Assembly (NCBI GenBank): GCA_030613065.1
Contig: JAUWMQ010000019.1
Location: 1-32,185 of the forward strand
DNA from: Candidatus Aegiribacteria sp.
GTDB taxonomy: Bacteria > Fermentibacterota > Fermentibacteria > Fermentibacterales > JCC-6
Length of the DNA: 32,185 nucleotides
Direction: 5' to 3'
The position numbers and the translations under genes are program-made. Positions 23,416-31,299 of the stretch are shown piece after piece (the first letter of the stretch is position 1; each line of letters begins with the position of its first letter). Under the pieces are notes generated by a model. The model did not search any database. It was not told the origin of the DNA and was given only the letters and a program-made list of their open reading frames with translations.

Positions 23416-24819
23416 TCAAATGGATATCACTTTGCAGGATACTATACCTGTAGAATGATGAAGTCGGACGAAGTAGATCCCTGAAGCAGGCAGTTCTCCC
23501 AGAGAAGAAATTCCCTCTCCTGGTATCTCACTTTCAAGAACTGTTCTACCTGAAAGATCAAAAACAGTTATAACACCTGAAGTTGTACCGGATATCTCAA
23601 CAGAAAGATAACCACAGACTGGATTTGCTACAGGTGAAATAAGAACACCTGTTTCAATGGATGGGTTCTCTCTATCATCCACTCCTGTAACATCGTCGGA
23701 GTTCACAAAAACAACTTCGGGCTCAGAAGCAGTCCCCGGCAGCCATGCTACCCAGTAGCCATCGGTATCAGCGCAGACTGCTATTTCCTCAAGGTCGGGA
23801 GGGTACGAAGAATATGCAACGAAATAGTCGAAATTGTTCCACTCACCGTCCCAATGTCTGCATCTGATCTCACCGTCTCTGTACCAGACCATAAGCATCC
23901 CGGGAAGTTCATAAGTAGATGTAAAAGCTACTGGATCATCCAATTCCGGGAAATCCCAGGGCAGTATCTCTGTGGATTCCGGGACAGGTGAAAAAGCTGT
24001 GAATGTGGACCAGTTAACCTCTCCGGTATTATCGGAATACAGAAGAATCATGTCGGTGTCTGAAGAACATCCAAGCCCCATTACACCGGCCAAGTCGGGA
24101 TCCCAGTCCTCTCCAATAGTGTAGCAGAGCAGATCAGTTGAATCCGGATCGAACATAAGAGTGTGATTAACAAGCCACTGACTGGAGGAACCGTTGTAAC
24201 CGAAGGAGGTTCCAATAAGAACGTTACCGTCTGGACAGACAACCGGCCCCACCATCATGGCGGGGTATAAAGAAAGAAGATCACATTCACTCATGTAATA
24301 GTTCTTGTTCCAGGCTCCATAACCGGTCTGGGTCAACGTGCCATTGGCGCTGATCGAATACGAATACTGCCACATCATGAGCTGAGTAACAGAACTGCAG
24401 AAGGTTATACCGCTATGCGCAAGAAGAGCATCCCATCTTTCATCCTCTGTTTTTACGAAACCTATTCTTTCGTGCTCCAAGGGCCCCTGCAAATAATATG
24501 TGCTTTCATATGCGAAATCACTATATGAATAGGAGATGATCTCATTGTTCTCTAAATCGTACCCTTTATACGGAACGAACAGGATGTGTTTCTCCTCGGC
24601 AGCGTCTGTTGCAATGGTAACAGCTCCTGCATCCATACCCGGTTCTGAAACAACCTGGGTGAACACAGTACCAGAGTATTTTCCCGCAAAAGCGCTGTCG
24701 CCGTATGCCCATGAGATGATAAGCTCATCCTGATCAGCATCACCCATTACCATATCTACATTTGCAAAGGATAAGAATGGGAGCAGAACCAGAAGAAATA
24801 GTTGTAATGAAGGTCTCAT
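23416..24819 (-). CDS. Secreted protein with T9SS type A C-terminal sorting domain
   Basis: 467 residues. Signal peptide MRPSLQLFLLVLLPFLSFA, then a large extracellular part with no recognised catalytic motif but many Trp/Asp-rich short segments (ADQDELIISW, DTDGYWVAW) that suggest a beta-propeller-like repeat fold. The last roughly 75 residues match the Por secretion system sorting domain: NPVCGYLSVEI, ITVFDLSGRTVL, ASGIYFVRL, then a final strand VSCKVISI. Such proteins are exported through the outer membrane by T9SS. The ribosome site is AAAGGTGG. Single gene between repeat-bearing gaps. Confidence 0.8.
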   Translation of the reverse strand: MRPSLQLFLLVLLPFLSFANVDMVMGDADQDELIISWAYGDSAFAGKYSGTVFTQVVSEPGMDAGAVTIATDAAEEKHILFVPYKGYDLENNEIISYSYSDFAYESTYYLQGPLEHERIGFVKTEDERWDALLAHSGITFCSSVTQLMMWQYSYSISANGTLTQTGYGAWNKNYYMSECDLLSLYPAMMVGPVVCPDGNVLIGTSFGYNGSSSQWLVNHTLMFDPDSTDLLCYTIGEDWDPDLAGVMGLGCSSDTDMILLYSDNTGEVNWSTFTAFSPVPESTEILPWDFPELDDPVAFTSTYELPGMLMVWYRDGEIRCRHWDGEWNNFDYFVAYSSYPPDLEEIAVCADTDGYWVAWLPGTASEPEVVFVNSDDVTGVDDRENPSIETGVLISPVANPVCGYLSVEISGTTSGVITVFDLSGRTVLESEIPGEGISSLGELPASGIYFVRLHHSTGIVSCKVISI

Positions 24820-25045
24820 GGTAAACCACCTTTCACATTATCATTCATGAGAATCAAAAGCAATTCTAATGGGTTTATCTTAATCCCTTAACCTGCTTAC
24901 AAAATAGCACATTCGGTCCAATAAACCTCCGATTCCTGCCTGAAAATAACTATACCATCCGAAACCATCCCACGTCAACAAGAATAAGAAGATATACTCG
25001 TGTAACTGCACATCCGGACGTACCTGTCCTCTTAAGCCGGATTAT

Positions 25046-25090
25046 CCGATTTCTATCTTCGGGACATTGTCATTCCAGGGCATATAATCC
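25046..25090 (-). pseudogene. Putative C-terminal gene remnant (DYMPW motif), copy 1
   Basis: 45 bases matching 26192-26236 with 6 mismatches. On the minus strand both read as a protein end, here DYMPWNDNVPKIEIG followed by TAA. The stop falls at the same place in both copies, which suggests tails of two related genes, but no upstream coding part is found. Confidence 0.4.
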
Positions 25091-25100
25091 ACATAGAATC

Positions 25101-25140
25101 CGTATATCGAACCCCGGCTTTCATGCCTGGGTTTTCTTTA
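25101..25140 (+). repeat. tRNA-tail repeat, copy E (terminator part only)
   Basis: TATCGAACCCCGGC, then a hairpin with one mismatch (25110-25118 with 25125-25133) and TTTTCTTT. The tRNA acceptor part has been lost. Downstream, CGACCGGAGTTC resembles the GACCGGACTTC after copy B. Confidence 0.65.
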
Positions 25141-25451
25141 ATGGCTCCCCTCTGAACAACTCCTCTCGACCGGAGTTCGCTCTTCGGGTCAGACTTAACT
25201 TACGCCCTTACAAAAGCAAAAACTGGTGAGATATACGGATTGATATGGTTGGACCCGTCAATGGGCAAGAGGAACGGTCTTTCGTGGAAGAGGTGGATTT
25301 CTCTTTCCTGAGAGCGTTCATTCCTGTCCAGATCGAATTAAGACCGATATAGAAGGCGCCTATCTTATCAATTCGATTCAGTATCAATCACTTCTTTATC
25401 CATTCCTACTCTATTATCAGGCCAAAGAGTAAAAAGAACAGTCTGGAGGTA

Positions 25452-25988
25452 TCAGTAGAAATCGAACTTGATTCCCAGGTAAAGAGCGCCATCGAAGACG
25501 TTACCGTTTTTATTTTCGTTAGTGCCAAAGAGCTTCGCTCCCACACAGGTGTACGGTTCAAGATCCAGAAGTAATCCCCGCCTGAACAGTGGTATTCGCC
25601 ATCCCAGTTTAACGCCGGCTGAGATGGCCTCCACCTGCTCCTCACCCGACCTCCAGAGCGCTCCTGCGCCCAGGTACGCTCCAGCGAAGAGACCCGACAT
25701 GGGCCGCATGAAGTACTTTCGCAGTTCAGCTCCCAGCTCAATGCCGAACCCCGTACCTCTGGTTTCAACGGGGCTTAAGATATTAACGAGTGTCGGCCCT
25801 CCGTAGAGTATCCATGTACCCATGGTATCCGGCAGCAATGGTCCCTCGATGTGGAATGTAACCTCGAGTGTCTGCATGATCGTGAACTGATTCTCTGTTC
25901 CGGGCCAGGGAGAGGGATTGGCCAATGCAACACCTGTTAATTGAAGCGTAACCACCAACATCGGTATAATAATAGTTTTGATACTCAT
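25452..25988 (-). CDS. Small outer-membrane beta-barrel-like protein
   Basis: 178 residues from ATG 25988 with TAGGAGT upstream. Signal peptide MSIKTIIIPMLVVTLQLTGVALA. The mature protein alternates polar and hydrophobic residues, with Gly/Tyr-rich turns (GLFAGAYLGAGALW) and ends GALYLGIKFDFY, an aromatic C-terminal residue as in many barrels. No specific family recognised. The frame stays open upstream to 26063 over the 25-bp repeat, but the signal peptide and ribosome site favour 25988. Confidence 0.65.
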   Translation of the reverse strand: MSIKTIIIPMLVVTLQLTGVALANPSPWPGTENQFTIMQTLEVTFHIEGPLLPDTMGTWILYGGPTLVNILSPVETRGTGFGIELGAELRKYFMRPMSGLFAGAYLGAGALWRSGEEQVEAISAGVKLGWRIPLFRRGLLLDLEPYTCVGAKLFGTNENKNGNVFDGALYLGIKFDFY

Positions 25989-26039
25989 TTTACTCCTATA
26001 CAATCCCTTTGCCCTGTACATCCAAGGGAATGGAGCAAT

Positions 26040-26064
26040 AAGCAAAAGGAATCTTGATTTCAAA
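26040..26064 (+). repeat. 25-bp exact repeat, copy 2
   Basis: Identical to 22666-22690. It lies just upstream of the barrel protein gene, in its open frame (minus strand LKSRFLLL). Confidence 0.8.
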
Positions 26065-26191
26065 TTTCTGACTGAAACTAACCATACGACCTGGAACAGC
26101 TGCGGTCAAACATCATTGCTGACAAATGCGCACTGGGATATCTGGTATAAAGGTACACGCTCTCCCGGAAGTCGGATTTGCTGAATTTCAC

Positions 26192-26236
26192 CCGACCTCT
26201 ATCTCCGGGACATCGTCCTGCCAGGGCATATAATCC
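26192..26236 (-). pseudogene. Putative C-terminal gene remnant (DYMPW motif), copy 2
   Basis: Minus strand reads EDYMPWQDDVPEIEVG followed by TGA. It matches 25046-25090 at 39 of 45 bases with the stop codon at the same position. It follows the cbiO-like gene's stop and has no start of its own. Confidence 0.4.
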
Positions 26237-26280
26237 TCTCTGTTATTTACCGGAACTGAAATGAAATCAGTAATATTCAG

Positions 26281-27057
26281 TTAATCCCTATGATGTGGTT
26301 CCGAATGTGGAACCAGAGAATGGGGTTTTTCGAAACCGTGAGAATTCATAAGTGATTCGTTACCCATTATCTCCCTGGAGAAGCCATCGGCGCATATTCT
26401 GCCATTATCAAGCAATGCCGTTCTTTCACAGGTTTCCAGCAGGAACTCGAGATCATGTGAAGCGATCAGCAGAGTTTCTCCTGAATTTTTGAGAAACTCT
26501 ATCAGCTGCCTTCTTGCCCTGCTGTCAAGACTGGACTCCGGCTCGTCAAGCAAAACAACAGTCGGGTTCATGATCATTACCCCTGCAATCGAGATCATTC
26601 TTTTTTCTCCCCCCGATAGGTTGTGGGGAGGTCTTTCCGCCAGATCAGACATCTCCATTCGGGTCAGGTATGCATCTATCATTGAACCAGCTTCCTCTTT
26701 GGAATAACCGAGATTAAGAAGGCCAAAAGCCAGGTCGTCCCTGACAGTCGGACAAAACAGTTGATCATCAGGGTTCTGAAAGACAAAGCCAAGATTGCCG
26801 TTGAAACTTCCGGTTTCCACGCGAGAATCAAGAACAGCCACAGAACCTGAATCAGGCGCGAGTATTCCTGCAAGAAGCAGAAACAGTGTAGTTTTACCCG
26901 ACCCGTTGGGGCCGATTATTCCAACCTTTTCACCTGGCATTACTTCTAGATCAACACCTTTGAGAACAGGCTCCTGCCGGGGGAAGGTAAATTTCAGATT
27001 CTTTCCGATTACATGAGTACCGGTCTGCATAGATATTCTTGATTTACGATGTTTCAA
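26281..27057 (-). CDS. ECF-type nickel/cobalt transporter ATPase (NikO/CbiO)
   Basis: ATP-hydrolysing subunit of a nickel or cobalt uptake ECF transporter. 258 residues: Walker A GPNGSGKTT (49-57), Q-loop FQNPDDQLF, signature LSGGEKR, Walker B VVLLDEPES, and the H-loop SHDLEF. FQNPDDQ is typical of the CbiO/EcfA group. The start used is TTG 27057 with GGAG 7 bases upstream; ATG 27030 is possible. It overlaps the T-subunit gene by 14 bases. Confidence 0.92.
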   Translation of the reverse strand: MKHRKSRISMQTGTHVIGKNLKFTFPRQEPVLKGVDLEVMPGEKVGIIGPNGSGKTTLFLLLAGILAPDSGSVAVLDSRVETGSFNGNLGFVFQNPDDQLFCPTVRDDLAFGLLNLGYSKEEAGSMIDAYLTRMEMSDLAERPPHNLSGGEKRMISIAGVMIMNPTVVLLDEPESSLDSRARRQLIEFLKNSGETLLIASHDLEFLLETCERTALLDNGRICADGFSREIMGNESLMNSHGFEKPHSLVPHSEPHHRD

Positions 27058-27814
27058 CAGCGATCTCCAGAACTATCAGAAGTACAGATGCGGTTACAAT
27101 CGCAAGAAAGATGATAACGTCGGACCTGGAGAGCCTTGTCAGAACATAACTTCTGTCTTCGTCGGCTGCGCTGCTTCCATAACCTCTCATTCGCATCGCG
27201 TTGAAAACTCTCTCGGACTGTTGAAAACCATTTATCAGCAATGTTGCTGCCGTTGGAACAATAACTCCAAATCTTCGAGCGATACTTTTCCCCGGTGTAT
27301 AACCCCTCAGTTTTCTGGCGGTTGTCATCTTACTGTAATCTTCTCCTATGACCATTATGTACCTGCCGGTCATAATACCGATATCAACAATAATATGGGG
27401 AATCAGCATCCCTTTCAGTTTTCCTGACAAATCGGAAAGAGGCGTTGTGGTAATCATAACTATTCCCACGGTAATAATGCTCAAAACCCGCACACATGTA
27501 TTCAATGCAAGAATGGCTCCCTGGGATCTCAGGATAACGGGACCTATTCTGAAAAGAGCCTGACCTTCTGAAAAGAGTATCAGGAATACGCTGACGAACA
27601 GAAGAAAGCTAACCGGAGCGCGAAATCTTGACAGAAGCAGCGACAGAGGAACTCCTGAAGCAATGAACAGAATGGCGGCGATGCATGGCAACATGAATAT
27701 CAGGTGCTGATCCCTGATGAAAGCCATAGCCATCATGAGCAGAAACAGACCGGGAATTTTCAGGGTGGTTTCCCAGTTTTCGAACACTCTCATTCGGTGG
27801 TTTTGAAGCGACAC
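27044..27814 (-). CDS. ECF transporter transmembrane subunit (NikQ/CbiQ)
   Basis: 256 residues, GTG start, about five to six membrane spans. The two Ala-x-x-x-Arg-Gly coupling motifs of EcfT proteins are present: ARKLRGY and AMRMRGYG in the cytoplasmic part, which grip the ATPases. It follows the M gene by one base and overlaps the ATPase gene. Confidence 0.9.
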   Translation of the reverse strand: MSLQNHRMRVFENWETTLKIPGLFLLMMAMAFIRDQHLIFMLPCIAAILFIASGVPLSLLLSRFRAPVSFLLFVSVFLILFSEGQALFRIGPVILRSQGAILALNTCVRVLSIITVGIVMITTTPLSDLSGKLKGMLIPHIIVDIGIMTGRYIMVIGEDYSKMTTARKLRGYTPGKSIARRFGVIVPTAATLLINGFQQSERVFNAMRMRGYGSSAADEDRSYVLTRLSRSDVIIFLAIVTASVLLIVLEIAVETS

Positions 27815-27815
27815 G

Positions 27816-28445
27816 CTACAACAGCATATCAGGTTTGACCCTCAGCAGGAACCGGGCAACAAGAGCTGTGAATACCCCCTCTGCCAGGGCCAGCGGGAGG
27901 TGCGCGACTGCCATGGCGAGAACAGCGGATACTTCTGCTTCTGTATTGATATAAGCAGGTATCGTCAGAATCAGGACAGAGCCTACAGCAATCACGGCGA
28001 ATGATACTCCGGCAAAGCCTGCAACAAATCCTGATAGAAGGATATTCCTTTCTCCCTGTCTTCTCAGTAATCGGTACATACCCCAGGAGAGCAGTGCAGC
28101 CCCGCCCATTGAAAGAGCGTTTACTCCGAGTGTGGTAAAACCTCCGTGACCGAACATCGCCGCCTGGAAGAATAGTCCGACAAGAATTGCCGGGAAAGAT
28201 ACCCAGCCCAGTAGAATCCCCATCAGACCTGCCAGAACAGGGTGAACGCTGACCGGGGGCAGGGGAATATGAATCCAGGATACCACGAAGAAAGCGGCAG
28301 CCATGACCGATGCCCTGGAAACAACTCTAGCCGTATCTTCGCTGCTGCTGTTCGCTTTTTTTATACAAAGCCACGTTAAAGCTGCGGTACCGGCGTATCC
28401 GGCAATACAGATCTCCAGCGGCAGCATCCCGTCAGGTATGTGCAT
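27816..28445 (-). CDS. ECF transporter substrate-specific subunit (NikM/CbiM)
   Basis: 209 residues from ATG 28445. It starts MHIPDGML, the conserved N-terminus of NikM/CbiM in which the Met-His-Ile end binds the metal. Further motifs: SVHPVLAGLMGILLG, then AAMFGHGGFTTLGVNAL. Seven-span integral membrane protein for Ni2+ or Co2+. I chose the internal ATG because upstream residues would bury the metal-binding N-terminus. It overlaps the upstream NikL-like gene by 14 bases. Confidence 0.92.
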   Translation of the reverse strand: MHIPDGMLPLEICIAGYAGTAALTWLCIKKANSSSEDTARVVSRASVMAAAFFVVSWIHIPLPPVSVHPVLAGLMGILLGWVSFPAILVGLFFQAAMFGHGGFTTLGVNALSMGGAALLSWGMYRLLRRQGERNILLSGFVAGFAGVSFAVIAVGSVLILTIPAYINTEAEVSAVLAMAVAHLPLALAEGVFTALVARFLLRVKPDMLL

Positions 28446-28902
28446 TATACTTTTCTCGTTTTGATGCGAAGAAGAATGCGGTTCCAATAAAGCCCCATAC
28501 AATACAGACCGACATAAGTACTATCTGAAGAGTGGATAATCCACACTGTTCAGTATCGGTCGCGGAATCTTCAGCAAGAGATATATGCACGATATCTCCG
28601 TGTCCGGCTTTGCGGACTTGCACATCCCAGTTCAGCGATTCCTCTTTGTCGGGCATGAATGAGAATTCTCCGGAATCGTCAGTCATTCCGATAAGGTACG
28701 GTACTGATGGGGCAGCTTCTGAGAATACAGTGACCTGTGCTCCGTTCATAGGCTGCCCGTCATCAAATGATGCCGAGATATATACAGAATCACTCAGTAC
28801 TTCCCAGGTCACCCGTGCTCCATGTCCGAAGAGAGGAGCAGTAATCAAAAAGAGAACTGCTGTAAACAGAAAGCCCTTTACTGTATTATCGTGCAATAAC
28901 AA
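28432..28902 (-). CDS. NikL-like accessory component of the nickel transporter
   Basis: About 156 residues. A signal peptide ends at TAPLFG, leaving a mature protein that starts HGARVTWEV; an N-terminal His after processing is typical of NikK/NikL-type components. The middle is an Ig-like domain (MNGAQVTVFSEA, MTDDSGEFSF) as in the periplasmic parts of those proteins, and one C-terminal membrane span (LQIVLMSVCIVWGFIG) anchors it. No CbiN-like gene is present, so the set resembles NikMLQO. The start is uncertain: TTG 28902 or 28896, both after GGGAGAAGG; a TTG at 28932 is less likely. Confidence 0.72.
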   Translation of the reverse strand: MLLHDNTVKGFLFTAVLFLITAPLFGHGARVTWEVLSDSVYISASFDDGQPMNGAQVTVFSEAAPSVPYLIGMTDDSGEFSFMPDKEESLNWDVQVRKAGHGDIVHISLAEDSATDTEQCGLSTLQIVLMSVCIVWGFIGTAFFFASKREKYNAHT

Positions 28903-29729
28903 TGTCCTTCTCCCGTATGACCTAGCGTGCAAAGAACTTCCAGGAGTTTGGTGTATGTCTCTTCAGGCAGCTTCTCAGAGAGCGACGCAAGGTTTTCCTG
29001 CACTGTACCCTCCTGCATCAATGCCGCGAAGGGTTCGAATCCGATAGCCATCATGTTAAGATCGCAATCAGCGGGTTGATCAATATCCCCGAAAATATGA
29101 TCAAAGTGGAAGGTCATTTCAAGCTCACTGGACTCTCCGGGTGTGACGAAGCCTTTCCTTGTGTCACCCACGAATTCTCCCGCGGAATATCTGTATCCGG
29201 TTTCAAATCCGAAACTTACGTTGTAGGATTGGTTTCCCTTTTCCGCCTGTGCGTCAATATAGACGCTGTAGCCTTTGGAAGGACCTTCTTCACAAGGAAT
29301 CATACTCCATGAAATGGCGTTGTAATGCCCTGCGGGCACGTCTTCCAGAATTCCAAGGAGAATCGGCTCAGCGTTATCGTCACCTTCAGCCAGATCAACA
29401 GTGAAAACACCGTTTAACTCAACCATCACATCACCGATTATCTCGGAGCCCGAATGCGGATCGTACGGAGGATCGGTCTGATAGGCGGTGACATCTGTGA
29501 TGGTAACGTAAAGGTGCCTGAATGTGATATGCCATCCATCGTTTGAAACAAATCCTGATCGGACAAAATCTTCACCATTTGCTGTAAATCCTAATTCTCC
29601 GACAACCTCCTGCTGTATGTCATCTGTTATCTCCTGTGCGTCCTGACCGGCTTCATCCGCGCCGCAGGATACAAATGTTAGGCCAAGAACCAACCATGCT
29701 GATGCCAGTACTGCTGTTCCTTTAAACAT
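28878..29729 (-). CDS. Lipoprotein with clustered His/Cys ligands, unknown function
   Basis: About 283 residues. Lipobox FVSC after a hydrophobic stretch (AVLASAWLVLGLTF). No family recognised with certainty. It contains potential metal ligands: HFDHIFGDID, PADCD, and a C-terminal GHTGEGHCYC. Its position directly upstream of the nickel ECF genes, with a 25-base overlap, suggests a metal-binding function at the membrane surface. ATG 29729 follows GAGGGAG; a GTG two codons earlier is possible. Confidence 0.65.
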   Translation of the reverse strand: MFKGTAVLASAWLVLGLTFVSCGADEAGQDAQEITDDIQQEVVGELGFTANGEDFVRSGFVSNDGWHITFRHLYVTITDVTAYQTDPPYDPHSGSEIIGDVMVELNGVFTVDLAEGDDNAEPILLGILEDVPAGHYNAISWSMIPCEEGPSKGYSVYIDAQAEKGNQSYNVSFGFETGYRYSAGEFVGDTRKGFVTPGESSELEMTFHFDHIFGDIDQPADCDLNMMAIGFEPFAALMQEGTVQENLASLSEKLPEETYTKLLEVLCTLGHTGEGHCYCTIIQ

Positions 29730-29756
29730 TTCCACTCCCTCTTATATGGTACAATT

Positions 29757-30449
29757 CTATACACCGGCAACAAATCCGAAAGATACTCCTGTTTGAGTTT
29801 CGTCATCACCGGTGTTTATCAGATCGAATTGGGATATCATTTCTATGGATTCCGTTACCGGGAAGTTAATCCCGAAGGAAACAGATGAATAATCGAATTC
29901 TTTTTCTCCGTCTTCATTCTCAGCGTATTCAAAATCAACTGCCGACAGCAGCTCAACTCCGCTGGCCAGCCTGTAGTAAAGAAGTGGCTGCAGCCTTGTG
30001 GATTGATCTCTTTCATTAGAATTCCTGTTTTCAATCGTTTCTTCGATCTGCCCCTGGAATCCCCAGTTATCGAAGTCGAGGTTTGATTCTATTCCCAAGG
30101 ATATACTGCCGCCGGTACTTGTGGAGCCGAAGAAATCCAGCTTGACAGCTTCATCTTCAATTGCGGTCCAGAACAATCCCAATGTAAAACCATCTTCGGC
30201 ATTGGCCAGATATCCGTCTGCCTTAGTGCAAAAACTGACGAAAGTAGAAAAATTCCCTGTCACTCCAATTCCTAACAGTGTTTCTGTTGAAACAGCCGAA
30301 GATTCCGAAGGACTGTCCAGACCCTGGTACCCGAAGTAGACTTCAACATCACTGAATCCCGGATCGAATGCCTCAGTTGTATCGAGAGCATATCCTGCAC
30401 TGCAAACGACAAGTAACATACCCAGAAGAACTTCAGTTCTGTTTCTCAA
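29757..30449 (-). CDS. Outer-membrane barrel-like protein, Fur-site controlled
   Basis: 230 residues starting at TTG 30449 with AGGAGG 4 bases upstream. Signal peptide LRNRTEVLLGMLLVVCSAGYA. The mature protein is an acidic, strand-rich sequence of alternating residues (SVSFGINFPV, ISLGIE, GVSFGFVAGV at the end), consistent with a porin-like barrel. It is first in the nickel operon and would let the metal cross the outer membrane; that is inference from position and from the operator in front. Confidence 0.65.
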   Translation of the reverse strand: MRNRTEVLLGMLLVVCSAGYALDTTEAFDPGFSDVEVYFGYQGLDSPSESSAVSTETLLGIGVTGNFSTFVSFCTKADGYLANAEDGFTLGLFWTAIEDEAVKLDFFGSTSTGGSISLGIESNLDFDNWGFQGQIEETIENRNSNERDQSTRLQPLLYYRLASGVELLSAVDFEYAENEDGEKEFDYSSVSFGINFPVTESIEMISQFDLINTGDDETQTGVSFGFVAGV

Positions 30450-30466
30450 TTTTCCTCCTCTTTTAT

Positions 30467-30525
30467 TGCGAACATTCGCATTAACAACTATTCGCAATTA
30501 TTCCATTCCCGATCCGTTCTGTCAA
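30467..30525 (-). promoter_or_regulatory. Promoter and Fur-family operator of the nickel operon
   Basis: On the minus strand: -35 TTGACA (30520-30525), 17-base spacer, -10 AATAAT (30497-30502). Downstream lies the palindrome TGCGAA-CA-TTCGCA (30467-30480), and an extra half-site TTGCGAA at 30491-30497 touches the -10. The same palindrome occurs at the start site of the adjacent Fur-family gene. Confidence 0.75.
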
Positions 30526-30562
30526 TATTCCGGAAATGTTAAATGGAAAATGTCAATCGGTT

Positions 30563-30997
30563 TCAATCCGTGTTAGTATCTCTGCAGTTCCTGCATAGGC
30601 CGTGTACAGAAAAATGATACGGACGACAATTGAAATCGTAGATATCTTCAATTTTATCGAGAGACGCGGAAATATCACTTTCAGTAATTTCGGTTACCGA
30701 ACCGCAATGCCTGCAGACAAGGTGAACATGAGGACCGTGCTCACCGGTTGCGTATGCTGTTTTCCCATTGCCTAAATCAATCCTGGTTGCCAATCCGTTC
30801 TCAACCAGCAGATCCAGTGTTCTGTACACGGTTGCAATATTCATAGAGCTGGTTTTTTCTCTGGTCTTCTCCATCACCTCTTCCGCGGACATATGTCTGC
30901 CGCTATGGGCTATGATATGTACGATCATTTCCCTCTGCGGAGTGATTCTGTAGCCATGATCGCGAAGCTTTTTCAGGTAAGTATGACAATGGGGCAT
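30563..30997 (-). CDS. Fur-family metal-responsive repressor (nickel or zinc type likely)
   Basis: 144 residues from ATG 30997 with AGGAG upstream. Winged-helix N-terminal domain (YRITPQRE, NIATVYRTLDLL), C-terminal dimer domain. Structural zinc site: Cys95/Cys98 (CRHC) and Cys135/Cys138 (CRNC). Sensor-site candidates: His87, His90, His92 (HGPHVH), His128, His132, and an unusual N-terminal HCH (His3, Cys4, His5). The nickel transporter genes beside it and a shared operator suggest a Nur-like role, but Zur or Fur specificity cannot be excluded. Confidence 0.9.
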   Translation of the reverse strand: MPHCHTYLKKLRDHGYRITPQREMIVHIIAHSGRHMSAEEVMEKTREKTSSMNIATVYRTLDLLVENGLATRIDLGNGKTAYATGEHGPHVHLVCRHCGSVTEITESDISASLDKIEDIYDFNCRPYHFSVHGLCRNCRDTNTD

Positions 30998-31011
30998 TTC
31001 GACTCCTTTGA

Positions 31012-31058
31012 TGCGAACCTTCGCAACAAGCAATATCAGATTTTCTTTCTCCAGTCAA
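31012..31058 (-). promoter_or_regulatory. Promoter and autoregulatory operator of the Fur-family gene
   Basis: On the minus strand: -35 TTGACT (31053-31058), 17-base spacer, -10 TATTGC (31030-31035), then TGCGAA-CC-TTCGCA (31012-31025) covering the expected start of transcription. The layout mirrors the operon promoter 0.5 kb away. Confidence 0.75.
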
Positions 31059-31299
31059 CCGGACCCTGATATCGAATTTACCCTCTTCTCTCACCTGATC
31101 CGGTTTGATTCCACTGAATCTTTCAGTTGCTTAAGTGGATATCAGCTGAAATATGTTAATATTCTGCGATAATACGCGAACAACGATATAATAAATTATT
31201 CTGTAGTATATAATAACATCATATATTTGAAACATTTCAATAATGATATATATTCCTTCAGATAAATTGAAGAAGTTGAGTTCTTCCCTGGAGGTTTGT

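Larger units (their letters stand above)
24820..25451. other. 632-base gene-free interval with two short repeats
   Basis: No supported gene. It contains the leader of the T9SS-sorted protein gene, a 45-base element also found at 26192-26236, and terminator-like repeat copy E. The right part (25200-25400) shows no ribosome site or family signature. Confidence 0.55.

Noticed and set aside
31227-31240. Palindrome TTGAAA-CA-TTTCAA before the methyltransferase gene as another Fur-family operator
   Set aside because: It shares only the 6-2-6 layout with the TGCGAA sites, lies in a very AT-rich stretch and lacks the central GCG, so chance is likely.
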